Notes: generated by a model from the sequence alone, not told the origin. A stretch of 64,000 nucleotides of DNA from CAYSCZ01 sp051155775 (GCA_051155775.1 DAXETV010000010.1:44790-108789), one strand, 5' to 3'. Counted from the first letter of the stretch, positions 44,325 to 53,965 are shown. Translations and numbers: made by a program.

Positions 44325-46944
44325 ATGCTTCTACTTTTAATCCTTCCACTGGATTGGACCTGGAAACTTTTCTCACCTGACTTATGATGACCAGGGACAA
44401 GACCAAAATCAATATTACTTCTGCGATAATAACCCCGGAATAACCAAAAGGACGTGGATCCGGATACATCATATCTATTGTAGCTTTTATTAAAATATGA
44501 CTTATGGGAGCACTTGCTACGATGGCAAGAAGGAACAGTATTAAATATTGTCTGGATATACTATTCGCCAGGTCTTTAACAGAAGCTCCCAACACTTTAC
44601 GAATGCTGAATTCTCTTATCCTTCCTGTTATATTATAGGTGATCAATCCATATAATCCTAGCGCTGCCAGGATTACTAAAATGATTGCGATTGCTTTGGT
44701 AAATACTTTTTGTGTTTCAAGGTCTTCATAAAACCCGGTCCAAACATCTTCCTGAAATCCTCCCTGAAAAGGTAATTCAGGGTTTTGTGCAGTCCAGATA
44801 CCTTTTAATGTTTCGTAACTTCTGGATTCAGTCCCGGGTTTTACCCGCATAGATAAATAATTGAATTGGTCTTCATCAGCCAGGGTAAACATGGTTGGCC
44901 GGGTTGGATAATAAAAATTATAAAAGTGAAAGTTTTCTACAACCCCTATGACTTCGTGAGGCAAACTATCAATTTTCAATAGCTTGCCGATGGGGTCCTT
45001 CCATGATAAATTTTCAGCCATGAATGCCGTAATAACCACGGCACGATGATCAGATTCCTGGTTCTGATGGAAGAATCGCCCTTTTATCATTTGCATGCCC
45101 ATGGTTTCCAAATAATCAGCATCTACAGAGATTTCCTGTATCTCATATTTTCGATCAGGTAACTGAATAACCGTATTGGTTTTTGATTTGCCAAGGTGGT
45201 GCCTTGAACCGGATACTGATTCAATCGTCGGGTTTTGCAGTAATTCGTGTTTTATTTCCTGAAAGGAAGAATTATTGGGAATCTCTGCATATAAAACTAT
45301 GTTAGGATTATATCCCCAGTCGCGTTGTGCCTGATATTCGCTATTCTGACTAAACATGACTGCTCCTGTAATTCCAATACATGATACGATTAATTGAATG
45401 ACAAGAAATACTTTGGTGACCATGTTTTTCCTGCCAAACCTGACGGATCCTTTGAATATTTGATTAATAGAGAATTTTGAAATGTAAAAGGCAGGATAAA
45501 TACCAGAAACGATCCCCGTGAAAAGCAATATGGTAACCAAAAATAAAAGTAAATCAAAATCCAGCAGGCTCAGCTCTAAAGATCGACCTGTAATATCTCT
45601 AAACCAGGGTAAAAAGATGGTGAAAGCAAGGCATATACCAATAATGCCCGCGAAAAAGGTTGTGAAAATATTTTCTGTCAAAAATTGAAATATCACCTTT
45701 TTCTTACTGGCTCCCAACACTTTACGTAATCCAATTTCTTTTAAACGTTTTGCAACAGACACAATGGCCATGTTGATATAATTGAAACAAGCCAGTATTA
45801 TCATAAAAAGCGCCACAACCGGTAAAACCACCCGGCCTTCCAGCGAGCCATCGTAGGAAATATCGTTTCTTATAGCGCCGGAGGCTAAGTGTAAATCCCA
45901 GATAGAGACAAAATCAAATGAGCTAATGGTCCAGTCATGCTCCACTTCATTTTGTATTTTTTTATATTTTTCCATAGAATTTTGAACAGTGGATATTTGA
46001 TCTGGGTCCTCTACCTGAATCAGTGTGGCATCAACCATCTTTCTCCAGTCGTTTCCGTTGTATTCCGGGTCAATTTGTACGAGGTTCTTAAAGTTGACTA
46101 AAAAATCAAAGTCAATGATTCTGGTTTTTTGAAAAGGTTCAGCCACTCCGCTCACAGTATATGATTTATTGTGTCCCTCATTGTAAATCATGATAATTGA
46201 TTTACCAACCGGATCCTGATCACCAAAATATTTGATGGCCATTTCTTCACTAATGATTACACTGTTTACATCAGATAGTGTGGATTTTGATCCCAGCTTC
46301 AATGGAAAAGTAAACATTTCCAAAAATTCAGGATCAACAAACCGAATACTTTCATGGAATACATTGTCTTTATATTTCATGATCAGGCTACGGTCTTCCA
46401 CACGGCAGGTATTTTTTATTACCGGAAGATCGGTTTTCATAGCCTCAGCCAATGGTAGGGGCGAATAACCATATTGTTCTTCAGTTCCATCTCTATCTAC
46501 GTAAAAAGTAGTAACAAAAATTTTATCACTATTTTCATGATAGCGATCGATACTAAGGTCAAAATCCATAAAAGAATAAACGACTAAGCAAACACCTATC
46601 GCTACTGATATACCAAAAATATTAATAAATGTAGTGAGCGGGTTTTTCATCATTCCTCGCGTGGAGGTCTTGAAATAATTGTTTATCATGGTCATGTAAA
46701 GCATAGATTTTATGGATGGTTTTCTTTTAATAGTGTAGAATTCTTCTCTGGCGACTGGCTGAACTTTGCCAAAGGACTTCCTTGCTTTTTCGAATGCCTC
46801 CTTTTGATCATAGCCATCAGCCACCAGGTCATCAATATGGTCCCGTAAGTGCAGCTCCATCTCAATTAATGTAGCGTCATCATAGGCACGGTGTCTTTGA
46901 AATTGCTTAAGCCAATCTTTTATGGACTTCTCAAGGTCAAACAT
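44323..46944 (-). CDS. FtsX/MacB-type ABC transporter permease with permease prefix domain
   Basis: An 873-residue protein. The first 75 residues match the permease prefix domain 1 (WLKQFQRHRAYDDATLIEME and AFEKARKSFGKVQ). The rest has two FtsX/MacB halves, each with a periplasmic MacB-like domain (LPLAEAMKTDLPVIKNTCRV and so on) and three or four membrane helices. ASKKKVIFQFLTENIF and REFSIRKVLGASVKDLA are the usual FtsX cytoplasmic coupling segments. No ATPase subunit gene is adjacent. It starts 4 bases after the PadR regulator and is probably a stress or lipoprotein/peptide export permease. Confidence 0.88.
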   Translation of the reverse strand: MFDLEKSIKDWLKQFQRHRAYDDATLIEMELHLRDHIDDLVADGYDQKEAFEKARKSFGKVQPVAREEFYTIKRKPSIKSMLYMTMINNYFKTSTRGMMKNPLTTFINIFGISVAIGVCLVVYSFMDFDLSIDRYHENSDKIFVTTFYVDRDGTEEQYGYSPLPLAEAMKTDLPVIKNTCRVEDRSLIMKYKDNVFHESIRFVDPEFLEMFTFPLKLGSKSTLSDVNSVIISEEMAIKYFGDQDPVGKSIIMIYNEGHNKSYTVSGVAEPFQKTRIIDFDFLVNFKNLVQIDPEYNGNDWRKMVDATLIQVEDPDQISTVQNSMEKYKKIQNEVEHDWTISSFDFVSIWDLHLASGAIRNDISYDGSLEGRVVLPVVALFMIILACFNYINMAIVSVAKRLKEIGLRKVLGASKKKVIFQFLTENIFTTFFAGIIGICLAFTIFLPWFRDITGRSLELSLLDFDLLLFLVTILLFTGIVSGIYPAFYISKFSINQIFKGSVRFGRKNMVTKVFLVIQLIVSCIGITGAVMFSQNSEYQAQRDWGYNPNIVLYAEIPNNSSFQEIKHELLQNPTIESVSGSRHHLGKSKTNTVIQLPDRKYEIQEISVDADYLETMGMQMIKGRFFHQNQESDHRAVVITAFMAENLSWKDPIGKLLKIDSLPHEVIGVVENFHFYNFYYPTRPTMFTLADEDQFNYLSMRVKPGTESRSYETLKGIWTAQNPELPFQGGFQEDVWTGFYEDLETQKVFTKAIAIILVILAALGLYGLITYNITGRIREFSIRKVLGASVKDLANSISRQYLILFLLAIVASAPISHILIKATIDMMYPDPRPFGYSGVIIAEVILILVLSLVIISQVRKVSRSNPVEGLKVEA

Positions 46945-46948
46945 TTGA

Positions 46949-47290
46949 TTATTTCGTTGAAGGTTCGATGTTCCAAAGTTTATTTAATACTGCTGTAACC
47001 TGCTTCCACTGTTCTTTTTCTGCAATCAATTCTTCTTTGCCTAAATCTGTGATTGAATAATACTTCCGGGGCCTAACCTGACCCTGGCTCAAGGTCCAGT
47101 TGGATTTAATCAGGCCATCTTTCTCCATACGATGAAGGACAGGGTAAAGCATGCCGTCAGAATATTCTAAATGACCACCTGAAATCTCCTTAATTTTCTT
47201 GATGATCAGGTAACCGTAGCTATTGCCTTGTTTTAATATTCCCAGAATGATCGGTTTAGTAGAGGCTGCTGTCAAATTCTTTGATATCAT
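46949..47290 (-). CDS. PadR family transcriptional regulator (with permease)
   Basis: A 113-residue PadR-type winged-helix regulator: ILGILKQGNSYGYLIIKKIKE and LYPVLHRMEKDGLIKSNW are the DNA-binding core, with RPRKYYSITDLGKEELI as the wing region. The downstream permease gene starts 4 bases after its stop, so it likely controls its own operon. A short palindrome lies just upstream of the ATG. Confidence 0.92.
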   Translation of the reverse strand: MISKNLTAASTKPIILGILKQGNSYGYLIIKKIKEISGGHLEYSDGMLYPVLHRMEKDGLIKSNWTLSQGQVRPRKYYSITDLGKEELIAEKEQWKQVTAVLNKLWNIEPSTK

Positions 47291-47300
47291 TATACTAAGT

Positions 47301-47320
47301 TATTCTTTATACATAGAATA
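47301..47320. promoter_or_regulatory. Candidate PadR operator (TATTCT-N8-AGAATA)
   Basis: A short interrupted palindrome with 6-bp arms and an 8-base spacer lies 11-30 bases before the PadR ATG (47290). The spacing resembles PadR half-site geometry, but short AT-rich palindromes arise easily by chance. Confidence 0.35.
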
Positions 47321-47464
47321 TGAAAGTATGGTGCTATATATGGTATGTATGGAAAATAATTTTTATAAAAGCCAACAAGATCAGTATGAATGGTAGCGGG
47401 TTATTATTTGATGCATAAAATAAATAATAAGCTATAAATAATTAATAGCTAATTTACCTGCATA

Positions 47465-48058
47465 ATGTCGATCATACTAAAAGTGAAGGCTGTGGAAAGA
47501 ATTTTTCATGAACTTCAAGTTGAGATAGATAGATTCAAGGGAAAATCCGGGATCCGCTGCGTGAACAGCTGTGCCAGGTGCTGCACTAAGCCTTTCATTG
47601 AAGCCTCCCCATTAGAATTTCTGCCTTTTGCTTATAGTTTATTTAAGGAAAACAGAGCCGAAGAATATTTAAAAATCCTGAAAGAATCCGGTGGGGTATG
47701 CATTAATTATTTGCAAAAAAATCCTGATAAAAAGGCAAAAATATTTATTTCAGGTTGTGCCAACTATCAATACAGAGGGCTGGTTTGCAGACTATTTGGT
47801 TTTGCAGCTTACAGAAATAAATATGGCGTGCCTGAACTATCGACCTGTACAATAATTAAACAAGACCAGCAACTAGAATATCAAAGTACGGTGAAAAGTA
47901 TCAAAGCAGGAATGAGAGTACCTGTTTATGCTGATTGGTACAGGAGATTGATGAATGTGGATTATAAAATGGGCTCTACCTTCCTGCCTATAAATGAGGC
48001 CATTGTTTTTGCTATTGAATCTGTCCTTCAGTATTATGCTTATCGAAGGAAAATTTAA
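47465..48058 (+). CDS. YkgJ family cysteine-cluster protein
   Basis: A 197-residue protein with the Cys pattern of the YkgJ/UPF0153 family: CVNSCARCCTKPFIEASPLEF near residue 36-55, GVCINYL, SGCANYQ, VCRLFGF and a final STC. The clustered Cys residues probably bind a metal or iron-sulfur centre. Function is unknown. It is divergent from the PadR gene, 174 bases away, and converges with the HAD gene. Confidence 0.88.
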   Translation: MSIILKVKAVERIFHELQVEIDRFKGKSGIRCVNSCARCCTKPFIEASPLEFLPFAYSLFKENRAEEYLKILKESGGVCINYLQKNPDKKAKIFISGCANYQYRGLVCRLFGFAAYRNKYGVPELSTCTIIKQDQQLEYQSTVKSIKAGMRVPVYADWYRRLMNVDYKMGSTFLPINEAIVFAIESVLQYYAYRRKI

Positions 48059-48070
48059 AAATGTATTGTA

Positions 48071-48733
48071 TTACCCACCCATCAAAGCATTCAGATGCCC
48101 CGCATTAAAAACATCCAGACTGTTGATGATCAGGTCTGCTTTTCGCGATTTTTTATTTTTCAAAGTGTGAGGCTCCGGGACTAAGACCACTTTCATTCCG
48201 GCTTTTTTGGCCGCAGTCATCCCCGTGATGGAATCTTCGAAGACTATACAATCTTTGCATTCAACCGCCAGACTTTTGGCGGCATATTTATACACATCAG
48301 GGGAAGGCTTTCCTTTTTCCACATCATCAATAGAGGCTGTTGCCTCAAAATAATGACGAATATTTAATCGCTCCATCACTACGTCAATAATGCGTTTAGG
48401 TGAGTTGGTTGCCAATCCGAATTTGAACTCACGGGATTTAAAAAAATCCAGTATGTACTCCATGCCTTTTTTAGGTGTACCGTCGTTAGATATTTGCAGC
48501 ATCACCTGGTCTATGACAGATTGCTCAACTTCGGGCAGTGGCTTGTTTTGCCAGGGATATCGATCATACCAAAATTTGGTTACTTCTTTGGTTGTAAGTC
48601 CCGTAGTCTGTTCAGCAAGTTCTGTAGTGATATTTGCTCCCAACGAAGAGAAGACTTCTATTTCAGCTTGTTGCCAATAAGGTTCAGAGTCGATTAGTAA
48701 TCCATCCATATCAAAAATCACTGCTTTCAACAT
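48071..48733 (-). CDS. HAD-superfamily phosphatase, beta-PGM/hexitol phosphatase type
   Basis: A 220-residue HAD hydrolase. Motif I FDMDGLLIDSEPYW, motif II in GLATNSP, motif III Lys in KGKPSPDVYKYAAK and motif IV VFEDSITGMTAAKKAG are all intact. The cap (residues 20-85) is of the beta-phosphoglucomutase type. It resembles HxpB (YniC)-type sugar phosphatases. The substrate is unproven. It converges with the YkgJ-type gene and is divergent from the second PadR unit. Confidence 0.9.
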   Translation of the reverse strand: MLKAVIFDMDGLLIDSEPYWQQAEIEVFSSLGANITTELAEQTTGLTTKEVTKFWYDRYPWQNKPLPEVEQSVIDQVMLQISNDGTPKKGMEYILDFFKSREFKFGLATNSPKRIIDVVMERLNIRHYFEATASIDDVEKGKPSPDVYKYAAKSLAVECKDCIVFEDSITGMTAAKKAGMKVVLVPEPHTLKNKKSRKADLIINSLDVFNAGHLNALMGG

Positions 48734-48807
48734 AAGGGAATCTTAATTATTACAGGCCAGCAATCTAATGATAGCTTTACAAATGGATGGGAAATCTTTC
48801 ATTTTTC

Positions 48808-48865
48808 TTATTTACTTAACAAATATGAATCTAATTGATTACTTTCACGTTTGTTAAGTAAATAA
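48808..48865. promoter_or_regulatory. Perfect 16-bp inverted repeat upstream of the second padR gene
   Basis: TTATTTACTTAACAAA at 48808-48823 is mirrored exactly by TTTGTTAAGTAAATAA at 48850-48865, with 26 bases between. The right arm ends 7 bases before the PadR ATG (48873). Two widely spaced half-sites at this position suggest an autoregulatory operator, with PadR bound to each arm; a DNA cruciform or RNA hairpin is possible but less likely. Confidence 0.65.
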
Positions 48866-48872
48866 TTTTATA

Positions 48873-49196
48873 ATGGAATATCAATTAGGGGAATTTGAAG
48901 AGTTAGTATTATTGACTGTTGCTGCACAGCATGATCATGCTTACGGTGTGTCTATTCATGAATTCCTTACAAAGGAAACAAAGAAGAAAATAAACATCAG
49001 TGCCATTCATGTGACACTAAAACGTCTTGAACAAAAAGGATTTGTCGAATCAAAATTTGGGGGTATCACCGAAGAACGGGGTGGGAGAAGGAAAAAGTTT
49101 TACCTCATCACAGCCTATGGGAAAAAAGTCCTCGATGCCAACTACGCGCTTAGAAGCAATATTTATCAACGGATACCACAATTTTCTTTTAAATGA
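48873..49196 (+). CDS. PadR family transcriptional regulator (second unit)
   Basis: A 107-residue PadR-type winged-helix protein (ELVLLTVAAQHDHAYGVSIHEF; INISAIHVTLKRLEQKGFVES; RKKFYLITAYGKKVL). Its ATG follows a perfect 16-bp inverted repeat, consistent with control of its own operon. It overlaps the start of the following permease gene by four bases (ATGA). Confidence 0.92.
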   Translation: MEYQLGEFEELVLLTVAAQHDHAYGVSIHEFLTKETKKKINISAIHVTLKRLEQKGFVESKFGGITEERGGRRKKFYLITAYGKKVLDANYALRSNIYQRIPQFSFK

Positions 49197-51826
49197 AGCA
49201 TAATCCGCCCAGATGGGCTTTGAATTTTTTACGATGGTATTGCAAGGAAGATTACCTGGACGAGATTGAAGGTGATCTATTCGAATTTTACTACATCAGG
49301 TGCAAGCAGTCCAAAAAAAATGCTGACTTATTTTTTATATGGAATGTATTTCGATCATTCCGGTTGATCAATATTAAACAAGCACAACTAAATAACGTAA
49401 CAATGAACCTTCTAAGCAACTACGCTAGGATCTATTTCCGTAGATTCAGAAAAGAAACAGCCCACTATCTCGTCAATATAATTGGCCTGGGAATGGGCTT
49501 TGCTATTCTATTTTTAATTCTAATGTATGTTTATGATGAACACCAGGCAGATGCATACCACTCGAAGAAAGATCGAATTTACCGGGTTATTGAAAAAAGC
49601 TTGGAAGAAGATGGACTGCATGAATACGAAACTACTCCATATCCGCTTGCGGAAGCTCTAAAAAATGATTTCCCCGGTATTAAAGAGACGGCGCATATGA
49701 CTTACTTCGGGTCACATGTTTTGGTGAAAGGTGAAACCAGGATCGCTGACCGGGATTGGGCTGTTGTGACCAAAGATATTTTCAATATCCTTGATTTTGA
49801 TATTATAGCTGGGGATCCAAAAAAAGATTTTCAGGGACCAGCTGGGTTGATATTGACTGAAGATGCCGCCGCCAGGCTATTTGGACATACCGATGTGGTA
49901 GGATCGGTGGTGGATGGGTCAAGGTTTGAAAAAATCGAGGTGTTAGCGGTAATGCGCGAGATGCCTAGAAATTCTTCCTATCAGTTTGATGCGATTTATG
50001 TTGCAAATTACGACCAATGGGAGGGTGGTTGGTATAATTTTTTCACCAGTGGCAATTGGGACCCACGCTTCGCCCAGACTTGGGTACTTTTAGAAAATGG
50101 GGCAACGCCACAAGACATTTACAGGAAAAAAGATCAATTCATCAATAAATATTACCCTGAGGAGATACAGAAAAGACATGATTTCACCCTTCAACCATTA
50201 ACAGATATTCATCTTGGATCAAAAAACATAGAACGGGGAGGGCCCTCGCCATTACTCAACATTCCGAAAAGTACAGAGCAGTTTGTTTCCATCATTTTTA
50301 TTATGGGATTCTTCGTGTTATTTATAGCGGCACTCAATTATATCAATCTATCTTCCGTACAGGTACTTAAAAGGACTCTAGAGGCGAGTATGCGCAAAAT
50401 CAATGGAGCCAGTCTTCAACAGTTGATTGTTCAACTATTTTTTGAAACCCTAATAACAGTATTCATCGCTTATGGTATCGCCTTGTTGATAATTGTTATG
50501 GTGTTTCCTTACTACCAAAGCATAACCAATAAAGACTTTACCATCGGGCTGTTGTTCAGCAGGGAATTTATTGGTTATCATATACTCTCTATTTCGATTA
50601 TATGGATTGCCTCCGCTCTAATCCCGGCTTTTTATTATGCAAGACTAAAACGCTCATTACTTAATGTAAAGAATGTATTTTCAGGTAAAGGGGATACCCT
50701 TAGAAAAACCCTTGTCACGCTGCAATACGCGCTATCATTGTTTTTGATCATTGGCTCTATTATTATTTACCGTCAACTAGAATTTGTTAAATCTAAAGAC
50801 TTGGGATTTAAAAATGATAACTTAATTGTCTTAGACATTAATTCAAGATCTGCCAGAAGTAATTCTCAGAATATTATTAATGGTATAAAGACACATCCGG
50901 ATGTAATTAATGCATCTACTTCATCCAGAGTGCCGGGAGAATGGAAAAATATACCATCCGCCAATTTATATGTTGACTTAAACAAGCAGCCATTACAAGC
51001 CAGTCATTATGGTGTTGATCAGTTTTGGTTAGACACTTATGGTATTGAGCTTGTAGGCGGTAGAAATTTTTCAGGGCTAAGTAAAGCTGACAGCCTTTCC
51101 ATAATTATTAATAGACAGACCGTTAAAATGCTCGGTTTAGATGCACCCATTGGCAAAAGAATTTGGGTGGAAGATGATGATGAACAAGTACCTATGAAGG
51201 TAATCGGTGTAGTAGAAGACTTTCATTTTGAATCTCTATACGAGCCGGTAGGACCTGTTTTTCTTACCAGTTGGAATAATCATATTCGTTCTATCGATTA
51301 TTTCACCATACGCTACAGTCATAAACCAAAAGAAACCATCGAGCATATTAAAAAAGTGAATGCCACATTTGATCCTCTTACACCCCCGGAAATCAATTTT
51401 CTCGACCAGCAATGGCAAAGGTTTTATGTGGCTGAGGAAAGCAGGCAAACAATTATCCTTATTGCCTCAATTGTATCCATTATTATTTCAGCTTTCGGCT
51501 TATTTGGATTGATAAATTATACAGCTGAGCGGAAAACCAAGGAAATCGGCATTCGAAAAGTGATGGGTGCCTCAGTATCTAATATCGTCACCTTAATACT
51601 CAAAGATTACATGATACTACTGGTAATATCGCTGTTGGTATCCATTCCGGTTTCTTATTGGACATTTTATCGATGGTTATTAGATTTTGCTTACAGGATA
51701 AATATCAGCATTGATATATTTTTAATTGCTTTCACAACGATCAGCCTAATTTCTGTATTAACAGTTACTTCAAGGATTCTAAGTGTAATTGCTTCCAATC
51801 CGGTAGAGGCTATAAAATATGAGTGA
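49193..51826 (+). CDS. FtsX/MacB-type ABC transporter permease, second copy with prefix domain 2
   Basis: An 877-residue permease. Its N-terminal 60 residues (PPRWALNFLRWYCKEDYLDE, FEFYYIRCKQSKKNADLFF) resemble the permease prefix domain 2. Two MacB-like periplasmic domains and membrane helices follow, with RKINGASLQQLIVQLFFETL and KEIGIRKVMGASVSNIVTLI as coupling segments. It is the partner of the upstream PadR gene, with a four-base overlap. No ATP-binding subunit is encoded beside it, as for the first unit. Confidence 0.88.
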   Translation: MKHNPPRWALNFLRWYCKEDYLDEIEGDLFEFYYIRCKQSKKNADLFFIWNVFRSFRLINIKQAQLNNVTMNLLSNYARIYFRRFRKETAHYLVNIIGLGMGFAILFLILMYVYDEHQADAYHSKKDRIYRVIEKSLEEDGLHEYETTPYPLAEALKNDFPGIKETAHMTYFGSHVLVKGETRIADRDWAVVTKDIFNILDFDIIAGDPKKDFQGPAGLILTEDAAARLFGHTDVVGSVVDGSRFEKIEVLAVMREMPRNSSYQFDAIYVANYDQWEGGWYNFFTSGNWDPRFAQTWVLLENGATPQDIYRKKDQFINKYYPEEIQKRHDFTLQPLTDIHLGSKNIERGGPSPLLNIPKSTEQFVSIIFIMGFFVLFIAALNYINLSSVQVLKRTLEASMRKINGASLQQLIVQLFFETLITVFIAYGIALLIIVMVFPYYQSITNKDFTIGLLFSREFIGYHILSISIIWIASALIPAFYYARLKRSLLNVKNVFSGKGDTLRKTLVTLQYALSLFLIIGSIIIYRQLEFVKSKDLGFKNDNLIVLDINSRSARSNSQNIINGIKTHPDVINASTSSRVPGEWKNIPSANLYVDLNKQPLQASHYGVDQFWLDTYGIELVGGRNFSGLSKADSLSIIINRQTVKMLGLDAPIGKRIWVEDDDEQVPMKVIGVVEDFHFESLYEPVGPVFLTSWNNHIRSIDYFTIRYSHKPKETIEHIKKVNATFDPLTPPEINFLDQQWQRFYVAEESRQTIILIASIVSIIISAFGLFGLINYTAERKTKEIGIRKVMGASVSNIVTLILKDYMILLVISLLVSIPVSYWTFYRWLLDFAYRINISIDIFLIAFTTISLISVLTVTSRILSVIASNPVEAIKYE

Positions 51827-51901
51827 TGTTAAGAATTTTAGGACACTAGAAAGGTTCATTTCACTTATTTTAGTCTAATAATTAACGGGCAAGGACCATT
51901 T

Positions 51902-52027
51902 ATGAGTTTTTTAAAAGTAGAATGGAGAAAACTGGCAATAGCCAATTACCAGGTGGATGCTTCAATATTAAAAAAATATTTACCACCGAAAAATGCGCTT
52001 GATTTATGGAATAATATATGCTATTAA
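51902..52027 (+). pseudogene. Remnant of a YqjF (DUF2071) gene
   Basis: The 660-base gap 51827-52486 holds an ATG at 51902 followed by 41 codons reading FLKVEWRKLAIANYQVD and KYLPPKNALDLWNN, the usual N-terminus of DUF2071/YqjF proteins (about 230-250 residues). A stop follows at 52025, and none of the other frames downstream continues the family. The rest of the gap (52030-52430) has several stops in all frames and only short protein-like pieces, so I see no further gene there. Confidence 0.65.
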
Positions 52028-52435
52028 GGACTATAAAGGAACTGGAGGATCTGTCGATTAAGGAAGGTTTATTGGATAAAACTGTTTTTTTTAGACAATA
52101 AAATCAGAATGTGGGTTTATCAAAAGATCCATCACGGATGGATCTATATGGATACTTAGAGAGCGCTACAAAAGTAATTGTTATATTCATATCCATCCCG
52201 CCAGATATAGTCAGCATACCATAAGGGTCAAAGCCACTACATTAAAAACCTGTATATGAGTAAAATGTATTTATAAAAATACTGAACCAGGTTTGGAAGA
52301 AGTCAACAACGTACGATTTTTACTTGGATTTTCGCCCGTCAGGCAAATCCATAGCGATAGTCGAATCTGGAAAGTGTTGGGTTTGGTAGGCTAATTTCAA
52401 TCTAGAACCTGATGTGATTGATTTTTAAAAATAGA

Positions 52436-52464
52436 AAAGCTTGCCACCAAGCAGTGCAAGCTTT
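52436..52464 (-). terminator. Terminator after the isocitrate dehydrogenase gene
   Basis: A 9-bp stem AAAGCTTGC / GCAAGCTTT with an 11-base loop, 23 bases after the stop of the minus-strand gene. On that strand it is followed by a T-rich run (TTTTCTATTTTT), typical of an intrinsic terminator. Confidence 0.75.
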
Positions 52465-52486
52465 CCATGGTTAGGTCAGGGGCCTG

Positions 52487-53935
52487 TTATTGTCCCTGGC
52501 CAAGTGAAAATTTGATTTCGCCATCAAAACGGCAAAGGTTTTCAGTTTTAATAATATCCAAACCGGCATCGGTAATTTGCTGACTAATTGAAAGTACATC
52601 ATTGTAAGAGCCAGGCTGGTCCATTTTGACTGTAGTAAAACGGCACCTCCAGTGGTCTGTACAGAAAGTCTCCGGCATTCCTTCAGGATAAACTTTTACC
52701 CCTCGATTAGTGATTAGTTTTATTTCAAATGGGCCGGATGTAAACTTGCTAAGGATATCACCTAAAACGTTTGGATCCCGGTTCTCGCCGTTCCAATGTA
52801 AGAAGATGTCTACACCTACCAGTTCTTTCTTAGCGGGTACAGTAGGAGTGAAGCTGCCCTGTATGGAATGTTTCTTGGCTTGTTCATAGGATACCGGGGT
52901 CAGATGCTCCGGTTTTTGCCCTAGCCTTTCAATAATGGCATCGGCAAACGCTCGTGTTCCAACTTTTTGTTTGCTTATATTTTCTTTGAACAGGTCATAG
53001 GTATGAATACCATCTTCGAGGGTTTTCAACCAGGCGTTTTGAACTTTAGATGCTACGTCCGGCTGATTAATATAAACCAGCATTTGTACTGCACCCAATA
53101 ATAAACCGGAAGGATTAGCAAGATCCTGTCCTGCTCTTCTTGGCGCTGATCCATGAATGGCTTCAAACATCGCATATTCACTTCCGATATTGGCACTACC
53201 TCCAAGACCCACAGAACCGGTGATCTGTGCAGCCACATCCGAAAGTATATCACCATAGAGGTTTGGCATAACGATCACATCAAATTTTTCCGGGGTATCT
53301 GCAAGTTTAGCTGCACCAATGTCTACAATCCAGTGTTCTGCCTCCAGGTCAGGATAATCTTTGGATATCTCATCGAAAATTTTGTGAAACAAACCATCTG
53401 TTAGCTTCATGATATTATCCTTGGTAAAACAGGTAACTTTTTTTCTGCCATATGCCTTGGCATACTCAAAAGCGAAACGAATGATTTTTTCTGTGCCCGG
53501 TCTTGTGATCAGTTTTAGTGTTTGCGTTACTTCATCTGTTTGCTGATGTTCGATGCCGGCATATAAATCCTCTTCATTTTCTCTGACAATAATTAAATCC
53601 ATGATGGGATGCTTGGTAGCCACATAAGGGTGGTAAGATATACATGGCCTTACATTCGCATAGAGCCCTAATGTTTTTCTGGTTGTTACGTTCAAACTTT
53701 TAAAACCGCCACCCTGTGGGGTAGTAATAGGTGCTTTCAGGAATACCCTGGTCCTTCTCAGCGATTCCCAGGCCTCAGGTTTGATGCCTGCTGTATGTCC
53801 GTCGAGATATACTTGTTCGCCTATTTGTATCTCTTCAATTTCCAGTTGCGCACCAGCGGCTTGAATAACTTTTAAGGTGGCATCCATGATTTCAGGCCCG
53901 ATACCATCACCTTTGGCTACTGTAATTTTTGTCAT
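52487..53935 (-). CDS. icd: Isocitrate dehydrogenase, Thermus-type, with C-terminal extension
   Basis: A 482-residue beta-decarboxylating dehydrogenase. KGDGIGPEIMDATL opens the fold. The substrate loop (SLNVTTRKTLGLYANVRP), the NEEDLYAGIEH segment and the metal-binding PNLYGDILSDVAAQ and IHGSAPRRAGQDLANPSGLL are intact. The C-terminal 140 residues form the extra domain seen in the Thermus-type NADP enzyme. It converts isocitrate to 2-oxoglutarate in the citric acid cycle. Isopropylmalate dehydrogenase is less likely because of the length and extension. Confidence 0.9.
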   Translation of the reverse strand: MTKITVAKGDGIGPEIMDATLKVIQAAGAQLEIEEIQIGEQVYLDGHTAGIKPEAWESLRRTRVFLKAPITTPQGGGFKSLNVTTRKTLGLYANVRPCISYHPYVATKHPIMDLIIVRENEEDLYAGIEHQQTDEVTQTLKLITRPGTEKIIRFAFEYAKAYGRKKVTCFTKDNIMKLTDGLFHKIFDEISKDYPDLEAEHWIVDIGAAKLADTPEKFDVIVMPNLYGDILSDVAAQITGSVGLGGSANIGSEYAMFEAIHGSAPRRAGQDLANPSGLLLGAVQMLVYINQPDVASKVQNAWLKTLEDGIHTYDLFKENISKQKVGTRAFADAIIERLGQKPEHLTPVSYEQAKKHSIQGSFTPTVPAKKELVGVDIFLHWNGENRDPNVLGDILSKFTSGPFEIKLITNRGVKVYPEGMPETFCTDHWRCRFTTVKMDQPGSYNDVLSISQQITDAGLDIIKTENLCRFDGEIKFSLGQGQ

Positions 53936-53957
53936 TGTAATTTTTTGTTTTTGTTGA

Positions 53958-53965
53958 CAAATCTA
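53958..53965 (-). promoter_or_regulatory. Candidate -7 element for icd
   Basis: The minus strand reads TAGATTTG (TAnnTTTG) 22 bases before the icd ATG. No TTG box at the right distance was seen. Confidence 0.42.

Noticed and set aside
47430..47450. AGCTAT-N9-ATAGCT palindrome before the YkgJ-type gene
   Set aside because: A six-base arm in AT-rich sequence is too weak to call an operator or terminator.
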